A stretch of DNA of 64,000 bases from Doris montereyensis (GCA_037039925.1 JAXRKP010000424.1:57501-121500), one strand, 5' to 3'. Shown: positions 47,035 to 59,318, counted from the stretch's first letter. A program made the numbers and translations. The notes: generated by a model not told the origin, from the sequence alone.

Positions 47035-48140
47035 CTATACAGAAAAGAGAGACAAGATGGGAGCATTAGGTCTGTAAATTTACTTCTTTTAAAGTATGAA
47101 ATTTCAACTTGCTGTTTTCATGGCAGTCTCCTTACACTCAATAAAAAAAGAAAGGCAAGAAAGGAACTAAGTGTAGCTTCCATTCAACACATGCTAATAA
47201 TGAATATATAATTGAATGTCAAGATGACTGAGACTTTTTAACAAAACTCTAGACCCCATGTCATGGTTTAGCGGAACATAGCAAACTAACGATTGTCATG
47301 TAACACAGAGTTACCTGCTCATGATTCAAATTCAAAGTATGTCACTCAGACCCTCAATCATCCCTAACATTGGATCGAAATGGAACAAAAACAAATTCCA
47401 CAGCAATCAAAACTGAGAAGAACAAACCACAAGCAACAATATCCCTCTCTCAAGAAAAACACCAAAAAAAACAAACACAAACAAAACAAAAATAAATTAG
47501 ATCCATCCCCTCCTCCCCGCCCCCCTCCCCCAGAAAAAACCCCGAAACACAAAACAAAATAAGTTTGTTTTCACATTTCATAGGAATTTCCCCTCCAAAG
47601 TATATAGTTGTAAAGGGACAGATACCAGCAAGAGAAACGACTCGTGAGACCAAAGAAATTTAACGCTTTTGTATCAACAAATATCATGAAAATACAGTCA
47701 ATGACCAACTCAAAAGCAGTCCAAATATGCCACGCAAAAACAGAACAATATAAAAACCCCAGACTAGAATAGCTTTGATGAAGACATCGTACACAAACCA
47801 ACAGTCCACAGTTTCAAAACAGCAATATATATATTCAGCCAACAACAAGACTAAAAGCACAAACCACCATATTTTAAAATTAGTAACCAGACCGACCACT
47901 TGTCTCTCTCCCGTTGTATTTGAGCCGAGTAGGAATTCTACAACTACAAATACAGATAAGGTTAGTTAGGTGAACTAAGAAGAAACAGCGAGATAAAAGA
48001 CGGGTAAAAGTAAAAGAGTGCCAGGAAAGAAGTGGGACCTACTAGCAGACTCATCTGAAAATTGAGGGATTCAGAAGGGTGTGAGTGTGGAGTGTCCCAC
48101 CAGAACGTTGAAAATGTTCTCCTGCAGTGGAACATATCAG
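47035..48140 (-). other. Gene B intron 9, left part
   Basis: A-rich intron; no gene seen. The segment near 47968-48045 (gtgaactaagaagaaacagcg) is one of four copies of a short dispersed repeat (also near 48787 and 53703, and inverted near 31250-31300). Confidence 0.5.
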
Positions 48141-48149
48141 AGAGAACAG

Positions 48150-48662
48150 CCAACTGTTCACACTTTGTCCTTCGATCGCGGTGAGTGCCCGTTCTATTAA
48201 AAAACAGGTGATTTCATGCTGCTTACGACATAATGAAAAAGTCGTGGGCGGAGTCCGGAAGATTGTTGAATTCTAATTGCCTAAACCAGTGATCTAATGG
48301 AACAAACGATGTGCTGTACAATGGGTGGAGTTAAGAAGAGAAGACTGGTTATTTTTTATTACAGTATATAGGATAGGTAATGGAGAGTAGTTACAATGCA
48401 TGGCACATAAGCCCTATTAGTGATGGGATTACATGAACGATAAAAAAAAAAAGAATTGTTAATCAATTACAGACGTTTTTTTATGATAATTTGTAGAAAA
48501 TGACGCAGTTGCCATTGGGCATTTAGGCGAAAATCTTGGTTTTGAAATAGGCATTTATAGGGGCAATTTATACGGAAAAAATCGGTTTCACCGAGATTGC
48601 GGGCCTGTAGGCGAAACGGGCATTAAAGCCGCAGGCATTTAAGTGGTCACCACTGTAGTCAA
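48150..48662 (+). mobile_element. TA-type DNA element, copy 2
   Basis: Shares gttcacactttgtccttcga, gtcgtgggcggagtcc, gtgctgtacaatgggtggag, atgcatggcaca and gggcatttaggcgaaaatct with 59965-60497. It ends ggtcaccactg followed by TA. The left terminus was not found, so it may be truncated. Confidence 0.85.
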
Positions 48663-49312
48663 AAATTTTGTGTTCATATTATTATATTGAAGATATTGCA
48701 ACATCATTACAATGTGCCACTTTTGGACAATAAAGTTGAATTTTATCTTATCTTATTGAAATTTACCCTGTCCACTATGTGTCATGGCGTAAACTAAGAG
48801 GAAATAGCAAGATGAGACAATGAGAAATAAATAACAGAAAGTGAAAGGAAAGGAGTGGGACCTACCAACAGAACCCTCAAACCGCCCACCCACAAAAAAA
48901 AACCCCAACAGAACAACAGCTACAATACCTCAACAAAACAAACAAAAACAAAACAAACAGGATTTATATGGGTTGTCTGTCGTAAGGGTCGGAAAAATAG
49001 TATTTCCTATTTCATGGCTGCCAGACAACCTTTTCAAATACAAAAACCCAGACTCAGAATCAGACAGCGTGAACTGATGCCAAGTTACACGACAACCCAT
49101 AATAATATTCCAGAAAAATTTATCATTTAACTCAAATCAACTCATTCCCCCTTTAAGGTATAACTACATAACAAGAAAAATCTGCCAACGGCTGGCCTTT
49201 TGGGTGAAGTGCAATGGTGGTTTTCCAAACTCAGAATGGCGTCTCCGGAATTTCATCCCAATTCCTCCGAGTCTCTGCAGCTAACTTGTTGGAGTTTGTT
49301 TTTCTTTTAACC

Positions 49313-49348
<36 letters not shown>

Positions 49349-50150
49349 CCCCCAAAAAACAACAACATTCGAATACGTATTTTTCAAGGTAAATACAGAC
49401 TTACGAAGTCATAGCAACAAAAAACAGACCAGAGCACTAGATATTTTTTTTTACGCACCGATTGGCAGCTATGTATTGTTAGGGCTATTTATTGTTAGGG
49501 CTATGTATTGTTAGGGCTATGTATTGTTAAGGTGATTTTAGAAAAGGAAGCAACAAATGGACACAGTGTGTGTTCATTCTATAAGGGTAGGCAAGACAAT
49601 GAAATAAGGGAAGGTGTTGTTAATAACCTCAAGAAAACATTAAAATGACAAGGATACGATGTCGTTATTCAAGGAAAGTAGTAATAATAATAAGAAGAAT
49701 ATTTATATCGCGCTTTCAACGCGAAAAGTTTTCAAAGTACTTTACAATACTAATGTGATAAAAACGCTTATCTAGAATGGAGAAAAAATAGAATAAAAGG
49801 GAGCAAATGGATGAAAAAAGGTTAAAATTGAACAAAATATTGAGATAGGGAGTGATAATCAAAATTGCGACTTTCAGTTACTGTGGTGAGAGACTGAATA
49901 GAGGGAAAATAAAATAAGGTAATTGTGATAAGAATATAAGTTGTATTAAAAGAAAACATAGGAAAAAGTAACCATCAAAAGACGAAATATCATTATATTG
50001 TGCTCAATTGAAAATGTGGTTCAGTTACAATAAAACAATATACATTCGGTCCTTGTTATACACCCCCCCCCCCCCCCCCCCCCCCACCACCGGTTATACA
50101 GTCATTATCGCTTGCTGCCAACTTTTCAGATAAAGATAAAGATACAGATG
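48663..50150. other. Gene B intron 9, low-complexity and LINE/SINE tail scraps
   Basis: Contains the tail-like ggacaataaagttgaatttt near 48722, homopolymer C and A runs at 49310-49345, four copies of attgttagggctat- at 49475-49525, an AATAAT-tailed scrap with tatcgcgctttcaacgcgaa near 49680-49750, and a C-run at 50066-50085. No coding exon was found. Confidence 0.55.
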
Positions 50151-50154
50151 GATT

Positions 50155-50400
50155 TATAGTCCATATTCCCAGACAAATGCAGGCTCACCGACTGTACATC
50201 ATTTTCCTCCCGGCAGGCCATTTCATTCAAGGTCATTCTCAACTCCCGGGAGCATACAGTAATACAGCACACAAAACTTTTGTATTAACACTCGGACAAG
50301 ATCTCTCTCTACCTATAACTGGGTACTCATTCACACCTGAGTCAAGTGAGGATAGTAGAGTGAAGCACCTTTCCTTAGAGAACAATCTTGTGATAAAAAA
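50155..50400 (-). mobile_element. SINE family 3-like fragment
   Basis: Matches 21535-21745 (aggctcaccgactgtacatc, gcaggccatttcattcaag, cacacctgagtcaagtgagg). The tRNA-like head is missing. The 97-codon + frame through it is an artefact of the repeat. Confidence 0.7.
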
Positions 50401-50410
50401 AAAAAAAAGA

Positions 50411-50860
50411 CCCTATGAAAGCATAAAATTCCTTCCATGCCATCACAGTAAGAACAGCAAGAAACTATAACCCTATGAAAGCGTAAAATTCATTTCATGC
50501 CATCACAGCAAGAACAGTAAGAAACTTTGACCCTATGAAAGTGTAAAATTCCTTCCATGCGATTACAGCAAGAGCAGTAAGAAACTTTGACCCTATGAAA
50601 GTGTAAAATTCCTTCCATGCCATCACAGCAAGAAGAGCAAGAAACTTTAACCCTATGAAAGCGTAAAATTCATTCCATGCCTTTACAGCAAGAACAGTAA
50701 GAAACTTTAACCCTATGAAAGTGTAAAATTCCTTCCATGCCATCACAGCAAGAACAGTAAGAAACTTTAACCCTATGAAAGCGTAAAATTCATTCCATGC
50801 CTTAACAGCAAGAACAGCAAGAAACTTTAACACTATGAAAGTGTAAAATTCCTTCTGGGA
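50411..50860. repeat. 60-bp minisatellite, about 8 copies
   Basis: Exact 60-bp units: accctatgaaagtgtaaaat, tccttccatgccatcacagc, aagaacagtaagaaacttta. The unit is divisible by 3, giving a minus-strand 20-residue repeat frame (FYTFIGLKFLTVLAV), which is an artefact. Part of the unit recurs once at 51645-51680. Confidence 0.96.
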
Positions 50861-51394
50861 AATGAGTAGTTCTTTTTTAGAGCTCTGAGAGAAAAATTCA
50901 GTGTTCTTGATATGCAATGGAGACACAAAAACATAAAAAGACCGTAGACATCAAATTTAACCTACCAAGAATATGAATAGAGTATTCTAGGCCAGCTTAC
51001 AATCAGATTACAGCTTACAATCAGCAAAACAAATTTATCAAAGAGAATCCATTAGACACAGAGCAGCAAGTATCCCCCCCACTCTTCCAGCTAATCCTTC
51101 AAATGAAAACATTGCAATTCTAATTTGAAAAATAAAAAAAGCACTGAGGCGCTGGCAAAAACCACAATCCTAGAACTTGATTTAAATCTTCAAAATGGAG
51201 GTCTAAATTATTTTTTTTGTACTGCTTGAATTTTCATAGTTTGGTAGGTCTGCAACTTTAATACAATTTATTTCATACCTCAAATGTTCATTTCATCGAC
51301 TGAATTTTCCTAAAATAGAAATGAAACTTTCTCTATTTATATTTGATCTAAATAAAGCCGGGGTTTTTTTTTAGTGACACTTTTTCATGCTATG
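50861..51394 (-). other. Gene B intron 9, nothing recognised
   Basis: AT-rich intron without visible genes. Confidence 0.5.
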
Positions 51395-51760
51395 GCTTGA
51401 TTTGATTTGATTCTACCCTCATCCACAACTAAGGTGATCTCGGGGGTTTTGGTAGGATTTTAAATTTTGCCCACACTGCCCTAGAACACCAGCCAAGGCA
51501 TCTTTAACCGATGTAGAGTGATGTGATCTGCTCACAGGACAATCCTTTTTATCGGCCATCTCCAATGGGACTAGGTGTCAATCCACCTACCTGGACCAGG
51601 CAGCCTGTCTTACGAAGAAAAAATATGAAAAATCGTTTTCACGCCTTCCATGCCATTACAGCAAGAACAGTAAGAAACTTGAGCCCACAAATTTTTGGGC
51701 GAGAGGCCACCACCTTGCCTCTGGACTACCGAACACCCCTCATAATATGGCGAAAATATG
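51395..51760 (-). mobile_element. SINE family 2, copy 2 (with tRNA-like head)
   Basis: Shares tcatccacaactaaggtgat, ggtaggattttaaattttgc and gggactaggtgtcaatccac with the copy at 62670-63000. The tRNA-like head on the minus strand corresponds to gagcccacaaatttttgggc, gagaggccacc and ctctggactacc. A piece of the 60-bp minisatellite unit (51645-51680) interrupts it. Confidence 0.8.
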
Positions 51761-52424
51761 AGATTAGCACCACTCTCAGTCTTCTCACATCATCTTAGTG
51801 TCTGTGATATAGATTTATTTGACTACTGTATTTTATTACGCGACTCAATGAAAGTAATATTAAATATTATTGAAATGGTAATGATATCATGCAAACAGAA
51901 TGTGAAGGAAGGCCGAGGAATGTGAAAATTGTTAGCAAACTGAAAGAGAGAAAAAAATTGAGTGAAAGTATGTTACTAGAAAAATAAATTAAATACCGTT
52001 TTTTTGCAAATGCTGATTTCTGTTCTTATGCTGAAACACCACAAGGAAATGACAGTGACAAATGCAAAAAACAATGTGCAGAAAATGATGAAAGTAACAA
52101 TCATAATATTTAACATGGGAAAGAAAGCAAAGTCATCAGTTTATCAGTTTGTATTACAATCAAATTTAGAATGAAACAATAAAAATAATCAATAAGAGAA
52201 AGAAATGATATTCAGAAATTTGCACATGGAAAGAATAAGAATGCAAATAAGAGCACACACTGTCATCGATTACTGCGAATTGATACGTTATCTATCAATC
52301 AACAAATAATTTGCTGTATGCAAAATACCAACAAAAGAAAAGAAAAGAAAAAAGAAATTGATACATTGAAGGAGTCAAATAAACCTATCAAACATAAGAA
52401 AACACATCTGGATCAACCAAAATA
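51761..52424 (-). other. Gene B intron 9, AT-rich, nothing recognised
   Basis: No gene, RNA or clear repeat seen. Confidence 0.5.
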
Positions 52425-52745
52425 GATGTTAAGACACGAATTGAACAAGCAAGAACAGCAAGAACAACAATTAAAAATACGACGGAAAGCAATAAAAAAA
52501 ATCAAGATTGGCACAAAGATAAGACTTTTCAATTCAAATGTCATGGCCTGTTATTCTATACATGGAGCACAAGCATGGAAGACCACCACCTCGGGGGCAA
52601 TGAAGAAACTGCAATCTCTTGTCAAAGGGCGTCTTAGAAGGATTTTAACGATTAAATGGCAAGACTGGAATTGAAACTACCAAAAACTACTTGAGGGAGA
52701 AAGCGATGGAGATAGATCAGACATACTTTTGCGAAACTCTGCTTC
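52425..52745 (+). mobile_element. LINE C-terminal fragment, left part
   Basis: The frame reads KIGTKIRLFNSNVMACYS, then GAQAWKTTTSGAMKKLQ and GRLRRILTIKWQDWN. This is the same LINE family as 38170-38560 (KSILLYGSETWRSTKA). The element continues after the minisatellite at 53465. Confidence 0.82.
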
Positions 52746-53480
52746 AAATGTAACACGACAAGCATTGCTAACAAATTTAACAAGACAAGCATAGCTAACA
52801 ATTGTAACAAGACAAGTCTTACCAACAAATGTAACAAGACTAGCAATGCTAACAAATGTAACAAGACAAGTATTGCTAACAAATGTAACAAGACATAGAT
52901 TGTTAACAAATTTAACAAAACATGCATTGCTAACATATATAACAAGACAACCATTGCTAACAAATGTAACAAGACAAGTATTGCTAACTAAAGTAACAAG
53001 ACATAGATTGTTAACAAATTTAACAAAACATACATTGCTAACATATATAACAAGACAAGCATTGCTAAAAATTGTAACAAGACAAGTCTTAACAACAAAA
53101 GTAACAAGACAAGCATTGCTAAAAATTGTAACAAGACAAGTCTTAACAACAAAAGTAACAAGACAAGCATTGCTAACAAATTTAACAAGAGAAATATTGC
53201 TAAAAATATGTAACAAGACAAGCATTGCTAAAAATATGTAACAAGACAAGCATTGATAACAAATGTAACAAGACAAGCATTGCTAACAAATGTAACAAAA
53301 CAAGTATTGCTAGCAAATGTAACAAGACGAGTATTGCTAACAAATGTAACAAGACTAGCGTTGCTACCAAATGTAACAAGACAAGCATTGCTAAAAATAT
53401 GTAACAAAACAAGTATTGCTAACAAGTGTAACAAGACTAGCATTGCTGACAAATGTAACCAGACAAGCATTGCAATGGAA
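52740..53480. repeat. 27-bp minisatellite arising inside the LINE
   Basis: About 27 units of taacaagacaagcattgcta plus acaaatg at 27-bp spacing. In the LINE frame each unit reads NVTRQALLT, which corresponds to the LINE's own S-N-I-A-R-Q-S-L-T codons (38445-38480). Sequence on both sides is the same LINE. Confidence 0.93.
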
Positions 53481-53645
53481 TCCTCAGGGAAGACGACACC
53501 AGGCTAGGTCACAGGACACTCGAAGAAAGAGTATTAAAAAAGAATGGTAGGAAGAGACTGGATGTCAGCTGGAATGAGCTCAGTAAGATCGGCAAGGAGG
53601 AGCAAAGATGGCCAGGAGAAAGAAAGATAGAAATCTCTTGTCTGT
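53465..53645 (+). mobile_element. LINE C-terminal fragment, right part
   Basis: Starts with the codons for WNPQGKTTPG directly after the last minisatellite unit. It continues tggaatgagctcagtaagat and ggaggagcaaagatggccag, the usual end of this LINE family (W-N-P-Q-G-K...W...L...A-Q-D-R). Frameshifted and dead. Confidence 0.78.
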
Positions 53646-55112
53646 GGTCTATTTGTTTGCGTCATTGAAAAATAAACCATGGACTATTGCAGCAATTTCA
53701 GGGTGAATTAAGAGGAAACAGCAAGAAGAAAGATAAGTGAAAGAAGGGAACAAGGTGTCCAGTACAAAGTCAACTGAAAATTCCTACCTCAACACAAAAA
53801 ATTCTACCTAGGAAAAGAAAAACTCTCCTGACGTCAGAAACGGAGAACAGTGTAAATATTTCCAATTTCAATGCATTATTATAAATTGTTAATTAAAATT
53901 ATAAGTAAATGACTTTCTAGTGCATCTCAATGAAATGAAAAGTAATCACACATTTCTTTAATGTTTCACTTTGGATTAATAATATTTCAGCACTTTTCCA
54001 CATTTCTGGAAAAAAATTCTTTCTTTCCGATAGGTGATAGATCTAGATCTAGTAGTGATAGATCTGCCCCTATTATTTCACAAAACATGCAAACAGTGCA
54101 AAAATGAATTTTTAAAATTTGTTTTAATTTCCTTTCGAAAAATAAATCAAACATGATCGACTTTTTAACACACATGGTATTCTTATCTCTCCAGAGTAAA
54201 AGTTAAATTGAAGAAAGGAGGCTGGGCCATGGAAAGGCAGTTCATGGTATTGCTATAGGCGCTAAAACTAAAGAAAGTATTGAAAGCTTTGTGTCGAAAT
54301 CCGATACTAATCCCGGGCAAACTTTACAATTTTAAAGAAGGTATCGGAATTGTTTAGTTTCAACATGAAAGAATCGCCAGTCAGCAAAGCATGCATGACC
54401 GGAAATGGATGACAAAGTGATCATTCCTCGTCCACAATCTTATTCGCATTTTCCTTTTTCGCGGTGCCGATAATTGTTAATGTCTACTTCGATTTTCCTG
54501 ATTTTCTCTCATGTTCGTCCTCAATACATCATTTCCCTGGTATTTACTCGACCAGGAAACATTTTTTTCGTTTTCACGGATTTCCCTGATGCATGGGAAT
54601 GCTGTTTTTACTACCTGAGCCCCATTTCCTACTTGTTTTCCTACCCAAGACATCAATTTCCGACTGTTTCCGACCTTTCGGACCTGAGTATGAAAAATCC
54701 GACATATTTCCGACTTTCCGACCTTGCTGGACACCTTGAGGGAAGGAATGAAGAAGGACCTAACAGTAGCACCCGCCAACCACCCACCTGTGGCCTATAA
54801 ATAGCCGGTAGGGGTGAAAGGCTTTGATGATGATGATGATGATGATGATAGATAGATTTGATATTGTTCTAAGCAAGAACTTGTCCCTCAGCGAATCAGA
54901 AAACGAAGCAAGGATTTGAAAGGATAATTGATGTCAACTAAAGTCATTGAAATTATCCTCTAATTGCATTACCAAACGCCTTTGAAAACTCGTTTCTTCA
55001 TAAAGGTAAAGTACAACAATAGGTTTTAATGGAATTTAAAAATTAGCAGTGACATGACTGTTATGTTACTTAAAGAACTTATCATACAATACAATTATCA
55101 GCATTGGCTTAC
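53646..55112 (-). other. Gene B intron 9, right part
   Basis: AT-rich, with one copy of the ttaagaggaaacagcaaga dispersed repeat near 53708. A (GAT)n run at 54825-54850 follows agccggtaggggtgaaaggc, resembling a LINE/SINE 3' end. No coding exon was recognised. Confidence 0.5.
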
Positions 55113-55250
55113 CTCTCAACAGCATCTTATGCCATCCATCTGAGGTGGTGCGGCACGGCCTTGTGAAATTATGTGCCTTTGCCATGGCCCACGTATCATA
55201 CAAGTTGATGTCTTGTGGACGGTCAATGTCGTTTGAACGGGAACTGTTAA
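55113..55250 (-). CDS. Gene B exon 9: RPTP-like juxtamembrane segment
   Basis: The minus-strand acceptor (gtttctaag) is above 55250 and a gtaagc donor is below 55113. The exon is 138 nt, the same length and phase as gene A exon 9: NSSRSNDIDRPQDIN, then LYDTWAMAKAHNFT and RPCRTTSDGWHKMLLR. Conserved with A are D-I-N-x-Y-D-T-W-A-x-A-K-A and R-T-T-S-x-x-W. Selection on the protein is likely, since identities sit in the motifs and the open frame is intact. Confidence 0.92.
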
Positions 55251-55417
55251 CTTAGAAACGACGAATGCAATATGGAATGAGTAACTGTAGCAATAGCTTT
55301 GAGAAATTATCAACTACAGCATTGGTTGATTATCTTTCTATCAATAAAATGTTTACAAGAATTCAATCACTGGGCTAGTGACCTTACCTTGGAAGCATCA
55401 TTCAGAAATCTACCTTC

Positions 55418-56262
55418 ATGGTGCTCACCCTAAACATTGTACCTTCATGGTGCTCACCCTAAACATTTGTTCCTTCATGGTGCTCACCCTGAACATTTGT
55501 ACTTTAACGGTGCTCACCCTGAACATTTGTACTTTAACAGTGCTCACCCTGAACATTTGTACTTTGATGGTGCTCACCCTGAACATTTGTACTTTAATAG
55601 TGCTCATCCTGAACATTTGTACTTGAATAGTGCTCATCCTGAACATTTGTACTTTAATAGTGCTCACCCTGAACATTTGCACTTTAATGCTGCTCACCCT
55701 GAACATTTGTAATTTAACGGTGCTCACCCTGAACATTTGTACATTAATGGTGCTCACCCTGAACAATGTACCTTTATGGTGCTCACTCTGAACATTTGTT
55801 CTTTAATGGTGCTCACCCTGAACATTTGTACTTTAATAGTGCTCACCCTGAACATTTGTGCTTTTATGGTACTCACCCTAAACATCTGTACCTTCATGGT
55901 GCTCACCCTAAACATCTGTACCTTCATGGTGCTCACCCTGAACATTTGTACTATAATGGTGCTCACCCTGAAGATTTGCACTTTAATGGTGCTCACCTTG
56001 AACATTTGTACTTTAATGGTGCTCACCCTGAACAATGTACCTTTATGGTGCTCACTCTGAACATTTGTTCTTTAATGGTGCTCACCCTGAACATTTGTAC
56101 TTTTATGGTGCTCACCCCGAACATTTGTACTTTAATGGTGCTCACCCTGAATATTTGTACTTTAATGGTGCTCACCCTGAACATTATACACCTTCATGGT
56201 GCTCACCTTGAACATTTGTACCTTTATGGTGCTCACCCTGAACAACATACCTTCATGGACAT
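55418..56262. repeat. 30-bp minisatellite, about 28 copies
   Basis: Units of tggtgctcaccctgaacatt plus tgtactttaa at exact 30-bp spacing, in gene B intron 8. Frames are open on both strands (GAHPEHLYFN; MFRVSTIKVQ) because 30 is divisible by 3; they are artefacts. Confidence 0.96.
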
Positions 56263-56630
56263 CATTTTCGGTGATTTTGAGAAGTGTGAAAAAACCGTAT
56301 ATGGCCTGATTCAGCCAGTGATATAGGCGAAAATCAAACGTCAATGATTACTAAGGAATGATATTCTCATTTACTATGATGATAGATCATAGGATAAGGA
56401 GTTTTAAAAGGGATCAGTTTCATTTTGGCCTATGTCTGACTCAGGCCAATGTGTTAGCACACTGAGGATTTGTCTAATTAACTTTACCTTATCATTCCAC
56501 ATTTATTAAATGGATATTCTGGATTATGACTTCAAGAACAGGCAAATTAATGAAACTGATTTGACCATAAAATAGCAGGCTATAAAAATACGATAGCAAG
56601 ACGAAGTTAAGTAACAAAACCTACACTTAC
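56263..56630 (-). other. Gene B intron 8, right part, nothing recognised
   Basis: Plain intron sequence between the minisatellite and exon 8. Confidence 0.5.
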
Positions 56631-56825
56631 AAAGTCGCAAAGATGAGTAACAAAGCTCTGATTCTGGCTCCATGCATATAAGAATGGCAGCTGATTTGAT
56701 TGGTCCTTGCGTTGGATCAACGAAGCATGATGAACACAACTGTACGTCAAAAGATGTAACCAGCTTGCTAGCTTCCTTCGGACTGATCAGCTCCTCCAGA
56801 AATGCTGATGTTGATACATATGGTT
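56631..56825 (-). CDS. Gene B exon 8: start of membrane-proximal FN3-like module
   Basis: The minus-strand acceptor (gacaaacag) is above 56825 and a gtaagt donor is below 56631. The exon is 195 nt, phase 1 in and out: PYVSTSAFLEELISPKEA, then SFDVQLCSSCFVDPTQGPIK and SAAILICMEPESELCYSS. It aligns with gene A exon 8 around LCSSC/ICASC, QGPIK and I-x-IC. It is six codons shorter than A. The frame extends past both splice sites in the raw sequence, which is incidental. Confidence 0.9.
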
Positions 56826-57109
56826 CTGTTTGACAAACAGTATGATTGGAGAATTTGTACAATGGACAGGTTTTATCAATTGTAAACATCTCATAGAACT
56901 ACATCCCTGCTTCTATAAAAAGGGGGGGGATTTTTTTTTCTATTTCGTACATAATCGTGTCATTCCAATGTAAACTGATGACGGATCACAGATTTTTAAA
57001 GAGATTGATATGTTTGGCAGTCTGAGCATGAATTATCAGATAAGAAAATCATAAAGAAGTCAAAGATATACACAAGAGAAAAAATGTACTATGAATTCCT
57101 CTATTCTTC
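56826..57109 (-). other. Gene B intron 7, left edge
   Basis: A G-run and T-run near 56920-56940; nothing else. Confidence 0.5.
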
Positions 57110-58381
57110 TTAATATAATATATCAACAATATTGACCAAAACCTCTCACCAGGTACCAAACGAAGATTCTTTGCCAATGACAGATTGTACATAAAAAATC
57201 AATAACATGGAGAGTTGCAAAATATTACAACATGACCAAAACAATCTGCAGCAATGAGAGAGAGAGAGACAGTGGAAAATAAAATTTTATAGATAAATGT
57301 CAGGTACTAAAAATATGCAAAAAAGTAAAAATGGTTAACTCAGACTATTACATACATAAACTCAAAAGCTCAAAATAACCAAAAAATGCAAAACACCCTG
57401 GGAGTTATAACAGACAATAAATTTCAATGGAAAGAACAACATAGAGCACTATGCTGAAAAGCAAATGGCCATTCGGCCTTCCTTACAAGAAACCTTTACA
57501 ACTTTACTGTCCTCAAAATGTGAAAGAGAAATGCTATAAGGCTTTAGTAATACAAGTCTTTTTTTGTGTGTTCCATATCAAAGGATAACAAATTTTATCG
57601 TCAAGAACAGTATAGATGACAGCCCTTATACGAAAATGCGACAATGCCATCTGCGTAATTGGCGAGATCCTCATGTTGGAAGACTGCAATTACGGAGAAC
57701 ACGTGCAGAATATACTGACATTACTACCCCATCTTAAACGTCTAATCTTCAAAACATTGAATCTATAAAGCACAATAGAGACAAAATAAGTTCTGGAGCA
57801 CATGACTTGTATATCTTATATATAATATGGCTAACTTTTCACATTAACCTTCTCTTATCTTTTGTAATTCTAAGATAATTATCTGCCAGAGTTTGATTGC
57901 TGATTCCTAATGGAAGTCATTTTCTTTGCCCTTTATTTTCCCTTGATAATGTTTGAAGAATTATTGTAATAATATCATCTTCACCATGAAACGAATACAT
58001 GATCAGTTGAAGTAGCAAAGATACACGAATAAGAAGTAGCAAAGAAGAAGAAAAGAAAAAGTAAAACCAGTCTTAGATTATGGTAGCTGTGTCTGGGACC
58101 CACACCAATAGATCTACATGCAAGAAATTGAGAAGTGCAAAAGAACACAGCCTGCTTTGTAATTAATAATTGTACATAAACGAAAGGAAATACCAAAACC
58201 AACGTGAAGTGAACCAATTGCAATGGATACCTTTAGAAGAACATAGAGCCAGAAATCGATAGATATTTTCTTCAAAGCTATAAATGGCCAACTGTTTATT
58301 CCATTAGATCAACCTGAACTTATTACAAGAACGACCAGATCAGGCTGCCAAGCATACATGGCTCCATCTTAAATCATTGAT
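57110..58381 (+). mobile_element. Decayed LINE (CR1/Jockey-like), main part
   Basis: Across frames: YINNIDQNLSPGTKRRFFAN near 57125 (F-A-D-D position now F-A-N-D), LGVITDNKFQWKEQH near 57400, RNLYNFTVLKM near 57490, VKPVLDYGSCVWDPH near 58060, KAINGQLFIPLDQPELI near 58275 and TRTTRSGCQAYMAPS near 58330. It then breaks where another LINE tail is inserted and resumes at about 58865. Confidence 0.85.
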
Positions 58382-58862
58382 TGCCACCAGCACTTACTTT
58401 ACCATATCATATTCTCCTCTATGACAGTGAAACCTGGATCTAAGACAGTAGGAAATACAGTAGAGTACAAGCAGCCGAAATGAAATACCTAAGAAGAATA
58501 GTAAGGAAAATTAAGAGACAAAATCAGAAACACAACAATAAGAGATCAAACCAAAGCAGATGGCATAAAACTAAGACAGAAACAAATCAACTGAGATGGT
58601 TTGGGCACGTAAACAGAATGAATGACAATAGAATAGCTAAATCAGTATACCATGCTAAAAACCCCAAGGTAAAAGACCAAAAGGCAGACCTCGGAGAAAG
58701 TAGTAAGAAGATATAAAAAAGGCATTAAAGCAAAGAATTTTAACTTTTTGGAAGGAAACAGAAAATGCCAGGACAGGGCAGCCTAGAGAAAGATCATTTT
58801 GGGCATCTAACTCATATACCGGAAGGTAGAATGGGAATTGATAAAGAAAGAGAGAAAGATAA
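58382..58862 (+). mobile_element. RTE-like LINE 3' end nested in another LINE
   Basis: Shows MKYLRRIVRKIKRQNQKH, then [17 protein letters not shown] and AKSVYHAKNPK, then the tail ccggaaggtagaatgggaat and gataaagaaagagagaaag. This is the same family as 36415-38105. It interrupts the LINE at 57110-58960. Confidence 0.87.
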
Positions 58863-58960
58863 TAAGGCAGTGGCACAAACTGCCAACAGAAATCAAACTC
58901 AGTAACAGCACTGAAGACTTTCGAAACAGAAAGTAAACACATCACTTTAAAATCAAATTT
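58863..58960 (+). mobile_element. CR1/Jockey-like LINE, part resumed after nested insertion
   Basis: RQWHKLPTEIKLSNSTEDF continues the C-terminal L-W-N-x-L-P-x-E-I-K pattern expected after SGCQ at 58345 (compare 26645-26900). Confidence 0.75.
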
Positions 58961-59318
58961 AGATTACGTTTGGGGTCAAATTATAAAATAATATGTGCAC
59001 TGACAAATATATTCAAGAATTGAGTTGGTCAGTTGTTATGAAGAAGAATAAGAACTACAACACTTAATACCAAAAGGAGTCTGGTTTTGAATTTTTATGA
59101 CCACCCTCTCCTCCTTACCAATCACCACCACCTGCTTTCATTTTCACCCTTTACCAAGAAATAAAACTGCTCGGATGTAGTAGTCTAGAGGCTGGTAGGT
59201 CTTTCTGTTATTTAATCACTATAAAATAGAATACAAACAAAAAAAGCTCACCCGACCTCCCAACAACCAACAAAACAAAGAACAGCACCAAAAAAACTAA
59301 AAGAGAAAAAAAGAGTAT

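Noticed and set aside
52677..53470. Leucine-rich frames on both strands resembling membrane or leucine-rich-repeat proteins
   Set aside because: They are the 27-bp minisatellite inside a LINE.
55425..56326. GAHPEHLYFN repeat frames, superficially like a low-complexity secreted protein
   Set aside because: 30-bp minisatellite in gene B intron 8, open in several frames on both strands.
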